Shown piece after piece: positions 16,020-23,721 of a DNA stretch of 64,000 nucleotides. Under the pieces are notes generated by a model. That model did no database searches. It was not told where the DNA came from and saw nothing but the letters and a program-made list of their open reading frames with translations. Each line of letters starts with the position of its first letter. Position 1 is the first letter of the stretch. Source of the stretch: Acidaminococcaceae bacterium. Lineage in GTDB: Bacteria; Bacillota; Negativicutes; Acidaminococcales; Acidaminococcaceae. A program made the position numbers and the translations under genes. The DNA lies in NCBI GenBank assembly GCA_022484685.1, contig JAKVKY010000006.1:16022-80021 (forward strand). The letters are read 5' to 3'.

Positions 16020-16916
16020 ATGAATTATACCGGTCCTGTTTTCCGTCCGCCTTTTGAGGCGAACTCTTTACTCTTGCAAGTTACCGTAGGCTGCAGCCAC
16101 AATGCCTGTACTTTTTGCACCATGTACAAAGATACCTGTTTTGCGGTGGCGCCTATGGAACAGATTGAACAAGATTTACGGGAAGCCCGGGCTCAGCTCA
16201 GCACGGTGCGCCGCATCTTTTTGGTCAACGCCGATCCGTTTGTGCTCAGCGCTGCCAAATTAAAAGCCATCGCGGAAAAGATTAACGAGATTTTCCCGGA
16301 AATCCAAACTATTTCCGCCTACGCTTCCGTCAAAAATATCATCGGCAAGACGGACGAGGAATTAAAAGAACTGCGCCGGCTGAAAATCAATCAGCTCAAT
16401 ATCGGTGTGGAATCCGGTCTGGACAAAGTCCTGCACCATCTGAACAAAGGCTTTACCCTGGAGGAGGCCCGCACCCAGCTGCAGCGTTTAAATAAAGCCG
16501 GCATGGATTTTTCCGCCAACATCATCCTGGGCGCCGCCGGCGAAAAAGATTCCCTGGAAAATGCCCGGGCCAGCAGTAAACTGATGAACGAAGTAAAACC
16601 GTACCTGATCTTTCTGGCCACCCTGCATGTGGATCCGGGCAGCAAGTTATACGAAGAATTACAAGCGGGCCAATTTGTAGAAAATACCCTGGGCGGCAAC
16701 CTGGAAGAGGAAGCCGAGTTCCTGCGTAACCTGGATCTGCCCAACTGCGTTTTCTTCGGCATCCACACTTCCAACGTGGTGCCCCTGTTGGGCAAGCTGC
16801 CTTACGATAAAGAATCCTTGCTCCGGGAACTGGAACAAGGCAAAAAATCCCTGCCGGAAAAAGTTCTCAATGCCCGTCCCCAAAAGGGTTACGAAGGGGT
16901 GTCCATCCTTGAATAA
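16020..16916 (+). CDS. radical SAM protein
   Basis: 298 residues. The iron-sulfur motif near the start is GCSHNACTFC, that is C-x4-C-x2-C, the spacing used by a subset of Elp3/YgiQ-like radical SAM proteins rather than the textbook C-x3-C-x2-C. Further family marks are LVNADPFVLSA, the ISAYAS strand, NIGVESG and NIILGAAGE. It should reductively cleave S-adenosylmethionine; the substrate is unknown. AGGAGG lies 9 bases before ATG. The stop overlaps the next gene's TTG start, so the two are coupled. The 212 bp between the IS element and this gene hold the right half of the split terminator and no gene. Confidence 0.85.
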   Translation: MNYTGPVFRPPFEANSLLLQVTVGCSHNACTFCTMYKDTCFAVAPMEQIEQDLREARAQLSTVRRIFLVNADPFVLSAAKLKAIAEKINEIFPEIQTISAYASVKNIIGKTDEELKELRRLKINQLNIGVESGLDKVLHHLNKGFTLEEARTQLQRLNKAGMDFSANIILGAAGEKDSLENARASSKLMNEVKPYLIFLATLHVDPGSKLYEELQAGQFVENTLGGNLEEEAEFLRNLDLPNCVFFGIHTSNVVPLLGKLPYDKESLLRELEQGKKSLPEKVLNARPQKGYEGVSILE

Positions 16917-17592
16917 ACCAGAAAATAAAACTACCAGTCCCGTTCCCCAGCTGGAACTGCGCAACGGCGTACAAGTGCCGCAGCTGGGCCTGGGCGTTTT
17001 CCTGGCCGGCCAGGGTATCCAGACCGAGCAGGCGGTGCTGTGGGCTTTAGAGGCCGGCTACCGTCATATCGATACCGCCGCCGTCTACGGCAACGAAAAG
17101 GAAGTCGGTCTGGCGTTAAATGCTTCCGGCGTCCCCCGCCGGGAAATTTTTCTCACCGGTAAGATCTGGAATGAACATATCCGCAAGCGCCTGACAAGGG
17201 CAGCTTTCTTTCAGACTTTAGAAAACCTGCAGACAGAATATCTGGACCTGTGCCTGCTGCACTGGCCGGTTGCCGGTACCCGGGCCGCCTGGGAAACCCT
17301 GGAAGAATTATATGCGGAGGGCCGGATCCGGGCCATCGGCGTCAGCAATTTTCTGCAGCATCCGGCTCTAAACCTGCTGGCGCAAAAGTATCAGCGCAGC
17401 CCGGCCCAGATTGTGTTACGCTGGGACATCCAGCGCGGGCTGGTGGTGATTCCTAAATCTTCCCACCAAAACCGCATTGCCGAAAACATCAAGCTCTTTG
17501 ATTTTGCTCTGAGTCCGGAGGATATGCAGCTGCTGCAGTCGCTGAATCTGAACCTGCGCGTGGGCCCGGACCCGGATAATTTTAATTTTTAA
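16909..17592 (+). CDS. aldo/keto reductase with a large internal deletion
   Basis: 227 residues from TTG 16909 (AAGGGGTG 7 bases upstream; an ATG at 16870 lies inside the previous gene without ribosome site). The first two thirds fit the AKR family well, with catalytic Asp and Tyr in DTAAVYGNE, Lys in LTGKIW, His in LLHWPV, and IGVSNF. Directly after GVSNFLQHPALN comes LLAQKYQRSPAQIVLRW, so the usual stretch of about 50 residues with NQVE-HP and the YSPL strand is absent, while the C-terminal VVIPKS cofactor motif remains. The frame is kept. Losing a barrel strand and helix should disable the fold; it may be a decaying gene. Next gene follows in 8 bases. Confidence 0.75.
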   Translation: MNKPENKTTSPVPQLELRNGVQVPQLGLGVFLAGQGIQTEQAVLWALEAGYRHIDTAAVYGNEKEVGLALNASGVPRREIFLTGKIWNEHIRKRLTRAAFFQTLENLQTEYLDLCLLHWPVAGTRAAWETLEELYAEGRIRAIGVSNFLQHPALNLLAQKYQRSPAQIVLRWDIQRGLVVIPKSSHQNRIAENIKLFDFALSPEDMQLLQSLNLNLRVGPDPDNFNF

Positions 17593-17600
17593 GAAGTGAT

Positions 17601-18221
17601 ATGATGAAAACCGATCGCATCCAGGCTTTCAGCGATGGTATCTTTTCCATCCTGATCACCATCCTGGTCCTGGAATTCAAACTCCCCGACGGCTATGTCC
17701 AGGGAAATTTACTGCAGGCGGTACTGCAACAGTGGCCGACTTTGGTGGCCTACGTGATGACCTTCACCTATATCGGCATCCTCTGGCTGTTCCACCATGA
17801 TATGTTCAGCTGCGTACAGCGCATCGACGCCCGCTTAAATATCTTAAATCTCAGTTCCATCTTCCTGATTACCTTGCTCAACTATTCCATGTCCTTGTTA
17901 GCAGAGAGCCTGGTAACCTTGAACACTCGTGATTTGCAGTTTGCCCTGACTTTTTACGCCTTATTGGCGCTGGGCATCTCCATGTCCTACTTTGCCTTTT
18001 ACCATTATCTGGCCCACAAACCCTCCCTGTTAGCCAGCAGCAGATACCAGCTGCAATTCCGGCGTCTGCAAAGATGTCCGCTACTCAGCAGCTCCATCTA
18101 CTTTGCAGCCCTGCTTGCGGCTAATCTTAAGGTGTACGCCGGCCTCATCTTTTTAGTAGCAGGTATCCTGTTTCACGGTTTTGCCTACTGGAGGGCGGTC
18201 AGACATACAGTAACTACATAG
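17601..18221 (+). CDS. TMEM175-family (DUF1211) membrane protein, probable K+ channel
   Basis: 206 residues with about six membrane helices. The first helix carries RIQAFSDGIFSI; R-x3-FSDG is the hallmark of bacterial TMEM175 proteins, tetramers that conduct potassium. Other helices include LVAYVMTFTYIGILWLFHH, where the WxxHH-like end is also family-typical. It starts 8 bases after the shortened aldo/keto reductase and shares its direction, with GAAGTG before ATG. A terminator follows. The channel function is known from relatives; not shown here. Confidence 0.85.
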   Translation: MMKTDRIQAFSDGIFSILITILVLEFKLPDGYVQGNLLQAVLQQWPTLVAYVMTFTYIGILWLFHHDMFSCVQRIDARLNILNLSSIFLITLLNYSMSLLAESLVTLNTRDLQFALTFYALLALGISMSYFAFYHYLAHKPSLLASSRYQLQFRRLQRCPLLSSSIYFAALLAANLKVYAGLIFLVAGILFHGFAYWRAVRHTVTT

Positions 18222-18233
18222 GTTCATAAAAAA

Positions 18234-18266
18234 GCAGCCGGGAAGTAATTATAACTTCCCGGCTGC
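18234..18266. terminator. bidirectional terminator between convergent genes
   Basis: Perfect 13-bp stem GCAGCCGGGAAGT / ACTTCCCGGCTGC with a 7-base loop; T run on the plus side and A run before it, serving both the TMEM175 gene and the HxlR gene. Confidence 0.85.
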
Positions 18267-18317
18267 TTTAACTTTTGTAAAATAAAATTTATGCGGGTTT
18301 TCTGCACCCGCCGCAGC

Positions 18318-18668
18318 TTATACTTCCGGTTCGCCTTCACACTGGGTGGCCGGATAATATTTTTTGCTCCAGGCCTCAATGCTTTTTAAGGCCGGGATCA
18401 AAGCCTGTCCTTTCGGCGTCAGGGAATATTCCACCCGGGGCGGAACCTCAGGGAAAATTTCTTTGTGAATCAAACCTTCCTCTTCCATCTCCCGCAGCGA
18501 CTCGTTCAAAACTTTCTGGCTAATGCCCCCCGTCACCCGCTGCAGGGCCAAAAATCTTTTAGTGCCTTCGTCCAGATGACACAGGATCACGGCCTTCCAC
18601 TTGCCGCGAATTTGTTCAAACCCTAAATCCAAAGCGCAAATATATTTTTTATCGTGATACTTGATCAA
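18318..18668 (-). CDS. HxlR-family transcriptional regulator
   Basis: 116 residues from TTG 18668, preferred because GGGAGGT lies 7 bases upstream and the product then starts where HxlR proteins start; the ATG at 18716 would add 16 residues without a ribosome site. The winged-helix domain shows CALDLGFEQIRGKWKAVIL, GGISQKVLNESLREME and RVEYSLTPKGQAL. HxlR proteins sense small electrophiles or aldehydes, often through the early Cys (here in YICALD). It follows the MFS transporter gene in the same direction and probably controls it. Confidence 0.85.
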   Translation of the reverse strand: MIKYHDKKYICALDLGFEQIRGKWKAVILCHLDEGTKRFLALQRVTGGISQKVLNESLREMEEEGLIHKEIFPEVPPRVEYSLTPKGQALIPALKSIEAWSKKYYPATQCEGEPEV

Positions 18669-18743
18669 GGCGCCGACCTCCCTTGTAAACATTAATGCTT
18701 TACCGTTCATCATCATATTTATATCATAACATTTTTTTCGTGG

Positions 18744-19910
18744 TCATAACACTTTTTTATACACATACCTGGCGATTACAATCAGCGCCACCAGGAGCAT
18801 AGCTAAAAAGCCGAAGGACACGTAAAGATTGCTCCGGTGAGCGATAAAACCGATCACCGCCGGCCCCATCAAAGTACCCACATACCCCAGGATGCTGACT
18901 GCCGCCACCGCCATGCTGATGGGCATTTCTTTTTGCCGCCCCAGCAGGGAATAAAAAACGGGCACGATATTGGCGCAGCCGATGCCGATAGCAAAAAAGC
19001 CTGCGTACAGCAGGGGCAGATTCCGGGCGCACAGGAGCAGGACAAAACCTGCCACCGCTACCCCGGTGCCGTACAAAACTACCACGCGTCCGCCTAATTT
19101 TTGCGTCAGCCAGTCCCCGGTCAGACGCATGCTGAGCATGGCCGCCGAAAAAAGGGCGAAGCCCGTGCCCGCCAGGGAAAAATCCACGCCTTTCAGTTCC
19201 GTTAAAAAGACGCCGCTCCAGTCTAACATGGCGCCTTCCACCACAAAACCCAGGCAGCAGATGACGCCGATATAAGTGACGATGCCCCTGGGAATGGCAA
19301 ACAGGGAAGTATCTTGTTGGGCGCCGCCGTAGGGCAGCAAAAAGCGGCCGAAGCTGACCAGCAGGAGCAGGATCAAAAGTACGGCGCAACCCGTGGCTTG
19401 TCCCGGCGCCAGGCCCAGTTTTAACCACACGGCAAACAGTCCCGCGCCGGCAAAACAACCCACGCTCCAAAAAGCGTGGAAGCCGGACATGAGTCTTTTG
19501 CCCACCGCTTTTTCCACCAGCACGGCCTGGATGTTCACCGTCACATCCACCAGTCCCATGGAGGCGCCAAAGGCCAGGAGCACCGGCACTGCCAGCCAGA
19601 AAGTCTGCACCTGGCTCAAGGCCAGTAAAAAGCCGGCGTACAAACAGGCGGCCACCGTCAAAACTTTGCGGCAACCAAACCTGGCCGCGGCCAGTCCGGA
19701 TAAGGGCATGGTAATGAGGGCCCCGCCGCCGATGCACAGCAGCAAAAGTCCCAGCACGCCTTCGTTCAGCGCCAGCCGCGTTTTAAAGAGCGGCACCAGG
19801 GGCGCCCAGCTGGCGATGCCAAACCCGCCGATAAAAAAGCAGGCCCGGGTGGCCAGTTCCTGCCATAAACCCGGTTGTTCCTGTTTTAGCTTAATGCTTG
19901 TTTCACGCAT
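18744..19910 (-). CDS. MFS transporter
   Basis: 388 residues with about 12 membrane helices. It has the MFS loop-2 signature in degraded form (LSGLAAARFGCRKVLT) and a similar motif in the second half (DWLTQKLGGRVVVL). It is like the small YbjJ/fucose-permease-type group; substrate unknown. The ATG has GAGGT 7 bases upstream. The HxlR gene follows after 75 bases, so this is probably a regulator-exporter pair. The N-terminal tail before helix 1 is about 20 residues and polar. Confidence 0.8.
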   Translation of the reverse strand: MRETSIKLKQEQPGLWQELATRACFFIGGFGIASWAPLVPLFKTRLALNEGVLGLLLLCIGGGALITMPLSGLAAARFGCRKVLTVAACLYAGFLLALSQVQTFWLAVPVLLAFGASMGLVDVTVNIQAVLVEKAVGKRLMSGFHAFWSVGCFAGAGLFAVWLKLGLAPGQATGCAVLLILLLLVSFGRFLLPYGGAQQDTSLFAIPRGIVTYIGVICCLGFVVEGAMLDWSGVFLTELKGVDFSLAGTGFALFSAAMLSMRLTGDWLTQKLGGRVVVLYGTGVAVAGFVLLLCARNLPLLYAGFFAIGIGCANIVPVFYSLLGRQKEMPISMAVAAVSILGYVGTLMGPAVIGFIAHRSNLYVSFGFLAMLLVALIVIARYVYKKVL

Positions 19911-19957
19911 GCCCTTACCTCAGTTCCCTCAGACTAAATATTTTTTCGTACCAGACT

Positions 19958-19985
19958 ATTATAGCCCAACCGGAGCCGCTGGTAA
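19958..19985 (-). promoter_or_regulatory. probable promoter of the MFS-HxlR pair
   Basis: Minus-strand TGGTAA complement reads TTACCA (19985-19980), 16-base spacer, TATAAT (19963-19958), 48 bases before the MFS start codon. Confidence 0.55.
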
Positions 19986-20004
19986 AACTATTTCTGTACA
20001 TAAC

Positions 20005-20036
20005 AAAACGGTGGGGAATTTTTCCTCACCGTTTTT
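20005..20036. terminator. terminator after the cyclophilin-like/hydrolase group
   Basis: Stem AAAACGGTG-GGAA / TTCC-CACCGTTTT with a short T loop; it ends in T residues in both directions and lies 44 bases after the last gene of the leftward group. Confidence 0.7.
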
Positions 20037-20079
20037 TAGGACACTAGCATCATTTAATTTACGCCTGGCATTTCCATTT

Positions 20080-20598
20080 TTACTGTGCCGCCGTGATTTC
20101 CAATTTTCCTGTCAGCTTTTCCAGATCGGCGCCGCCGCTTACCACTTTGCCGATCTCAATTAAATCTGCGGACACCGGCGCGTAATCTTTATAGAAAAAG
20201 GTCAGGTTGCCCCAGGGAATAAAATAGGCCAGCGTTCCTGTGGTGGCGTGAGCCACAACTGCGTCCTGAGTTTTTAATTTCTGCGGTGGATAAAAAAGCT
20301 TTTCGTTGTCGCTGAAATTTTTTACCTCCACGGTAAGGGGCAGCTGCTTATAAAAATCCTGAGCCGCCTGACTGTTGTTTAACGCCACCCTAAAAGTCTG
20401 ACCGTTATTTTTAACTTCCAGCTGCATGGTTCCCTGCGCCTCCCCGGTGATAGTTTTTTCTGCAGTCGCTGCGTTTTTAGCATTCGTAGTAACGGTTGCC
20501 GTATCCTTAGCGGCGGCAGTCTGAGTTTTCGCAGCATCGCCGCAGCCACCCACCGCCAGCAAACTCACCGTCAGGATCAGCAGTAAAAATTTTCTCAT
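20080..20598 (-). CDS. cyclophilin-like-fold lipoprotein (1)
   Basis: 172 residues. A lipoprotein signal ends at LAVGGC (Cys19), followed by an Ala/Thr/Lys spacer to about residue 55. Residues 57-172 form a cyclophilin-like beta-barrel domain: MQLEVKNNGQTFRVALNNSQ, QDFYKQLPLTVEV, YFIPWGNLTFFYKDY and DLIEIGKVVSG, close to the small cyclophilin-like proteins often found beside oxidoreductases and hydrolases. Prolyl isomerase activity has not been shown for this group. It is the last gene of a leftward set with an exported hydrolase and a second, diverged cyclophilin-like lipoprotein. (Longest motif given is 20 residues.). Confidence 0.75.
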   Translation of the reverse strand: MRKFLLLILTVSLLAVGGCGDAAKTQTAAAKDTATVTTNAKNAATAEKTITGEAQGTMQLEVKNNGQTFRVALNNSQAAQDFYKQLPLTVEVKNFSDNEKLFYPPQKLKTQDAVVAHATTGTLAYFIPWGNLTFFYKDYAPVSADLIEIGKVVSGGADLEKLTGKLEITAAQ

Positions 20599-20694
20599 GC
20601 TCGTACCTCTTTCATAAAAAATTTTATCCGCTTCAACCTCCGGCGCGCGGCAACAAAATTTTCGTTACCACACGCCGCCGTTTTATCAAAATTT

Positions 20695-21807
20695 TTATTT
20701 TAAGTATTTGTCAAAGAAGGCCTGGATCTTGTCAAAGGGAATGATGTCCTTCTTGTCGTACAAATCCGTGTGCACGGCGCCGGGAATAATCAGGAGTTCC
20801 TTGTTATCACCTTTCAATTTCTTAAAGGCAGTCTCGCTAAAATAACGGGAGTGAGCCTTTTCCCCGTGGATCACCAGGACGGCGTTGCGAATCTCGCCGG
20901 CATACGCCAGGATGGGCATGTTCATGAAAGACAGCGCCGAAGTCTTATTCCAGCCGGCGTTGGAGTTCACGGAACGGGGATGATAACCGCGTTTAGTCTT
21001 GTAATAATCATAGTAATCTTTCACAAAGAAAGGCGCATCTTTGGGAAGCACCTCCGGTACGCCGCCGGCTTTGGCATAAGTGCCGTTCTTATAGTCAGCG
21101 GTCCTTTGGGCGTTCAGTTCCTCACGGGCCTTGTAACGGCCGTTGGCATCCACGCTGTCAAAATAACCGTTGGCCGTAACCCTGGTCATATCGTACATGG
21201 TGCTGGCTACCGTAGCCTTGATGCGGGTATCGTTAGCCGCTGCGTTCAGGGCCATGCCGCCCCAGCCGCAGATACCGATGATGCCGATGCGGCTTGCGTC
21301 CACGTTGTCCCGGGTGGAAAGAAAATCTACCGCCGCGGAAAAATCTTCCGTGTTAATATCTGGAGACGCTACATCCCTGGGCGTGCCGCCGCTTTCCCCG
21401 GTAAAGCTGGGATCAAAGGCGATGGTCAAGAAACCCCGCTTCGCCATTTCCTGGGCGTACAAACCGGAAGACTGTTCCTTCACGGCGCCGAAAGGTCCGC
21501 TGACGGCGATGGCTGCCAGCTTGCCCGTAGCATGTTTGGGCGCATACATATCTGCCACCAAAGTAATGCCGTAACGATTGTGGAAAGTAACCTTCTTATG
21601 TTCTACCTGGCTATCCTGGGGGAACACCTTATCCCACGCCGTGGTTACCTGCATTTTCTTTTCTCCCTTCATAGCTAAAGTCTGCAGGGGCTGCGCAACA
21701 ACTTTTGCAGTTGCCACTGTCCTGCCTGCGGCGGCGGCAGTACCAAACTGCATCCCTGCCGCTAAAATTACTGCTGCCATTAATGCTCCTAAAAATTTTT
21801 TCTGCAT
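20695..21807 (-). CDS. exported alpha/beta hydrolase, dienelactone-hydrolase/YcjY-like
   Basis: 370 residues from ATG 21807 (GAAAGGA 7 bases upstream; an ATG 18 bases earlier lacks one). A signal peptide ends near TAAAAG. The hydrolase core has VADMYAP, AIAVSGPFGAV, the nucleophile elbow GICGWGG with Cys in the nucleophile place (Cys is typical of dienelactone hydrolases), and a late IPGAVHTDLYD with the catalytic His. The acid is probably in the VIHGEKAHS region. It acts in the periplasm; substrate unknown. It stands between two cyclophilin-like lipoprotein genes, and the divergent LysR-type regulator probably controls all three. Confidence 0.8.
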   Translation of the reverse strand: MQKKFLGALMAAVILAAGMQFGTAAAAGRTVATAKVVAQPLQTLAMKGEKKMQVTTAWDKVFPQDSQVEHKKVTFHNRYGITLVADMYAPKHATGKLAAIAVSGPFGAVKEQSSGLYAQEMAKRGFLTIAFDPSFTGESGGTPRDVASPDINTEDFSAAVDFLSTRDNVDASRIGIIGICGWGGMALNAAANDTRIKATVASTMYDMTRVTANGYFDSVDANGRYKAREELNAQRTADYKNGTYAKAGGVPEVLPKDAPFFVKDYYDYYKTKRGYHPRSVNSNAGWNKTSALSFMNMPILAYAGEIRNAVLVIHGEKAHSRYFSETAFKKLKGDNKELLIIPGAVHTDLYDKKDIIPFDKIQAFFDKYLK

Positions 21808-21932
21808 GATAAATCCTTTCTGCATCCTGCACCTTAAATTTTCAACTTGGTTTAAAAAATATTTTCTGCTACTGCCGGTAATTTTCCCGGCCTGTTTTAT
21901 TTCGTCAATTATTTTATTTAGGCAGCCTGTTT

Positions 21933-22457
21933 TTATTTTGCTAACTCAATTCGCAGGGTAATATCCTGAGGGAGCGTATCCATCACGGCCAGGGGCGCAT
22001 TAATCACGCCCAGGTTCACCTGGAAGCCGAACTGCTTGGAGATATCTTCGTCCTTGTAGAGGATGGTAAAATAATTGCCGTCCGTGGCAAAATCGATATC
22101 GCCGTTCTGCCAGCCGTTGTGTACGTCTGCCTGGTCGTAGGACAAAGGTTTGGCCATGACGCCGCAGTAATCGTGGCTGTACTTGTTCAGTTTTACTTCG
22201 TAGGGCAGGCGGGAGATTAATTCTTTAGCCGACTTGGTATCGTTTAAAGTAGCCGGGATAATGGTCTTACCCACGATCAGGTTGACCTTGGTCCCCTGGG
22301 TTAACTTACGGGTGGCATATTTTTCTGCCGCCGCCGGCCTTTCCGCCACGGCTACGGGCGCCGGTTTGGCTGCCGAACTTTGTCCGACTGCGCCGCCGCA
22401 ACCCGTCATTAATAAAAATAAACTCATTAACGCTAAACCTAAAATAGATTTTTTCAT
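21933..22457 (-). CDS. cyclophilin-like-fold lipoprotein (2)
   Basis: 174 residues. Lipobox LMTGC (Cys20), then an Ala/Pro-rich spacer and a cyclophilin-like domain from about residue 55: KVNLIVGKTIIPATLNDTKS, AKELISRLPYEVKL, GDIDFATDGNYFTILYKD and FGFQVNLGVINAPLAVM. It shares layout but little identity with the other cyclophilin-like lipoprotein of the set. First gene of the leftward group, read from the promoter at 22574-22602. Anchoring in the inner or outer membrane cannot be told. Confidence 0.75.
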   Translation of the reverse strand: MKKSILGLALMSLFLLMTGCGGAVGQSSAAKPAPVAVAERPAAAEKYATRKLTQGTKVNLIVGKTIIPATLNDTKSAKELISRLPYEVKLNKYSHDYCGVMAKPLSYDQADVHNGWQNGDIDFATDGNYFTILYKDEDISKQFGFQVNLGVINAPLAVMDTLPQDITLRIELAK

Positions 22458-22573
22458 CGCTCCTGTTCCTTTCCTTTTCCTGACTGCAAATTTCCTAACA
22501 AATTTTTTTGGCTTATTTCCTGGCTAAATTTCTTAAGGCCAGTCCAGATTTTTTTATTTCTTACTTCGTCTTC

Positions 22574-22602
22574 ATTGTATGGTTGCCGCCTTAAAATAGC
22601 AA
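22574..22602 (-). promoter_or_regulatory. probable promoter of the cyclophilin-like/hydrolase group
   Basis: Minus strand TTGCTA (22602-22597), 17-base spacer, TACAAT (22579-22574). Two palindromes lie 10-40 bases upstream, where a LysR-type activator would bind. Confidence 0.55.
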
Positions 22603-22614
22603 ATACTTATCTTA

Positions 22615-22640
22615 CATGATTTATCATGCTTGCCAAGCAT
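22615..22640. promoter_or_regulatory. probable LysR-type operator: two adjoining palindromes
   Basis: CATGATTTATCATG (22615-22628) and ATGCTTGCCAAGCAT (22626-22640) overlap by three bases. The second contains the T-N11-A dyad of LysR-type boxes and covers the -35 box of the lysR promoter; both are upstream of the divergent promoter. This is the standard layout for self-repression with activation of a divergent operon. Confidence 0.6.
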
Positions 22641-22658
22641 ATTATCCAGAGCTATAAT
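22630..22658 (+). promoter_or_regulatory. promoter of the LysR-type regulator gene
   Basis: TTGCCA, 17-base spacer, TATAAT. The -35 box is inside the 15-bp palindrome. Confidence 0.65.
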
Positions 22659-22670
22659 TACATTAAAAAG

Positions 22671-22703
22671 ACCTGGCGCCTGCTTACAGCAAGCGAGCCA
22701 GGT
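22671..22703 (+). promoter_or_regulatory. hairpin in the lysR leader, possible attenuator
   Basis: ACCTGGC...GCTT / AAGC..GCCAGGT stem followed by four T, between the lysR promoter and its ribosome site AAGGAGG. The T run is short, so it may only be a weak terminator or a stabilising stem. Confidence 0.4.
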
Positions 22704-22743
22704 TTTACCAAAAGCATTGGTATCTTTTCAAGGAGGTTTTACC

Positions 22744-23634
22744 ATGGAACTGCGTCTTTTACGTTATTTCTTAGCCGTGGCCAAGGAGCAAAGCATCACC
22801 GGGGCCACGGAAATTTTACACGTCACCCAGCCCACGCTCTCCCGCCAGCTTTCGGAACTGGAAACAGAATTAGGCACCAAGCTTTTAATTCGTGGCAAGC
22901 GCCGGGTCACCCTGACGGAAAAAGGTCTGCTCTTTCGCCAGCGGGCCGAGGAAATTCTTTCCCTGACAGAGAAGACGGAGCAGGAAATCAAAACTCCGGA
23001 CCTGTTTGCCGGCGGCGCTATTTATATCGGCTGTGCCGAATCGGACAACATACGTTTCTTAGCCCAGACCGCCAAGGATCTGCAGCAGGATTATCAGAAT
23101 TTACGTTACCATCTCTCCAGCGGCAACGCTGCCGATGTGCAGCTGCGCCTGGAAAAAGGCTTGCTGGATTTTGGCGTGCTCATGGATCCTTTCGATAAGA
23201 GAAGTTACAATTGTCTGCCGCTGCCCGGTGTAGATACCTGGGGACTGCTCATGCGCAAAGACAGTCTGCTTACCACCCACGCCCATATCACCCGGGAAGA
23301 ACTTAAAAATTTGCCGCTCCTGGTCAGCGAACAAGATCTGGCTGCAGGTAACGACAGTCCCTATAATGCCTGGCTGCACCAAAGTTTTACAGATCTGAAT
23401 ATCGTGGCTACCTATAACTTAATTTTTAACGCGGCGCTCATGGTCCGGGAAGGCATGGGTTACGCCCTGACCCTGGATAAATTAGTCAGCACCGGTCCGG
23501 ACAGCGCTCTCTGTTTTAAACCTCTCTTCCCCCAACTGGAAGCCCATATTTATTTTGTGTGGCGCAAATACCAGATCTTTTCTCCTGCCGCCAAACTGTT
23601 CCTGGAACACATGCGACAAAAATACGGCGCCTAA
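22744..23634 (+). CDS. LysR-family transcriptional regulator
   Basis: 296 residues from ATG 22744 with AAGGAGG 7 bases upstream; the frame is open for 38 codons before this but without ribosome site. The N-terminal helix-turn-helix is classic: ELRLLRYFLAVAKEQSIT, ATEILHVTQPTLSRQLSELE and LGTKLLIRGKRRVTLTEKG. The remainder is a LysR substrate-binding domain. Divergent from the cyclophilin-like/hydrolase group, with T-N11-A dyads in between, so it most likely controls that group and itself. The ligand is unknown. Confidence 0.88.
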   Translation: MELRLLRYFLAVAKEQSITGATEILHVTQPTLSRQLSELETELGTKLLIRGKRRVTLTEKGLLFRQRAEEILSLTEKTEQEIKTPDLFAGGAIYIGCAESDNIRFLAQTAKDLQQDYQNLRYHLSSGNAADVQLRLEKGLLDFGVLMDPFDKRSYNCLPLPGVDTWGLLMRKDSLLTTHAHITREELKNLPLLVSEQDLAAGNDSPYNAWLHQSFTDLNIVATYNLIFNAALMVREGMGYALTLDKLVSTGPDSALCFKPLFPQLEAHIYFVWRKYQIFSPAAKLFLEHMRQKYGA

Positions 23635-23639
23635 AAATA

Positions 23640-23693
23640 AGGCCAGCTTCTTCTTTCACAACAGTTATTGTTGCTTCAAGAAGAATCTGGCCT
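23640..23693. terminator. bidirectional terminator between convergent genes
   Basis: AGGCCAG-TTCTTCTT paired with AAGAAGAA-CTGGCCT around a 23-base loop; T runs on both sides. Ends lysR and the leftward Ser-rich protein gene. Confidence 0.75.
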
Positions 23694-23721
23694 GTTTTTA
23701 TTTTGTGGCTGCTCTCAGAAC

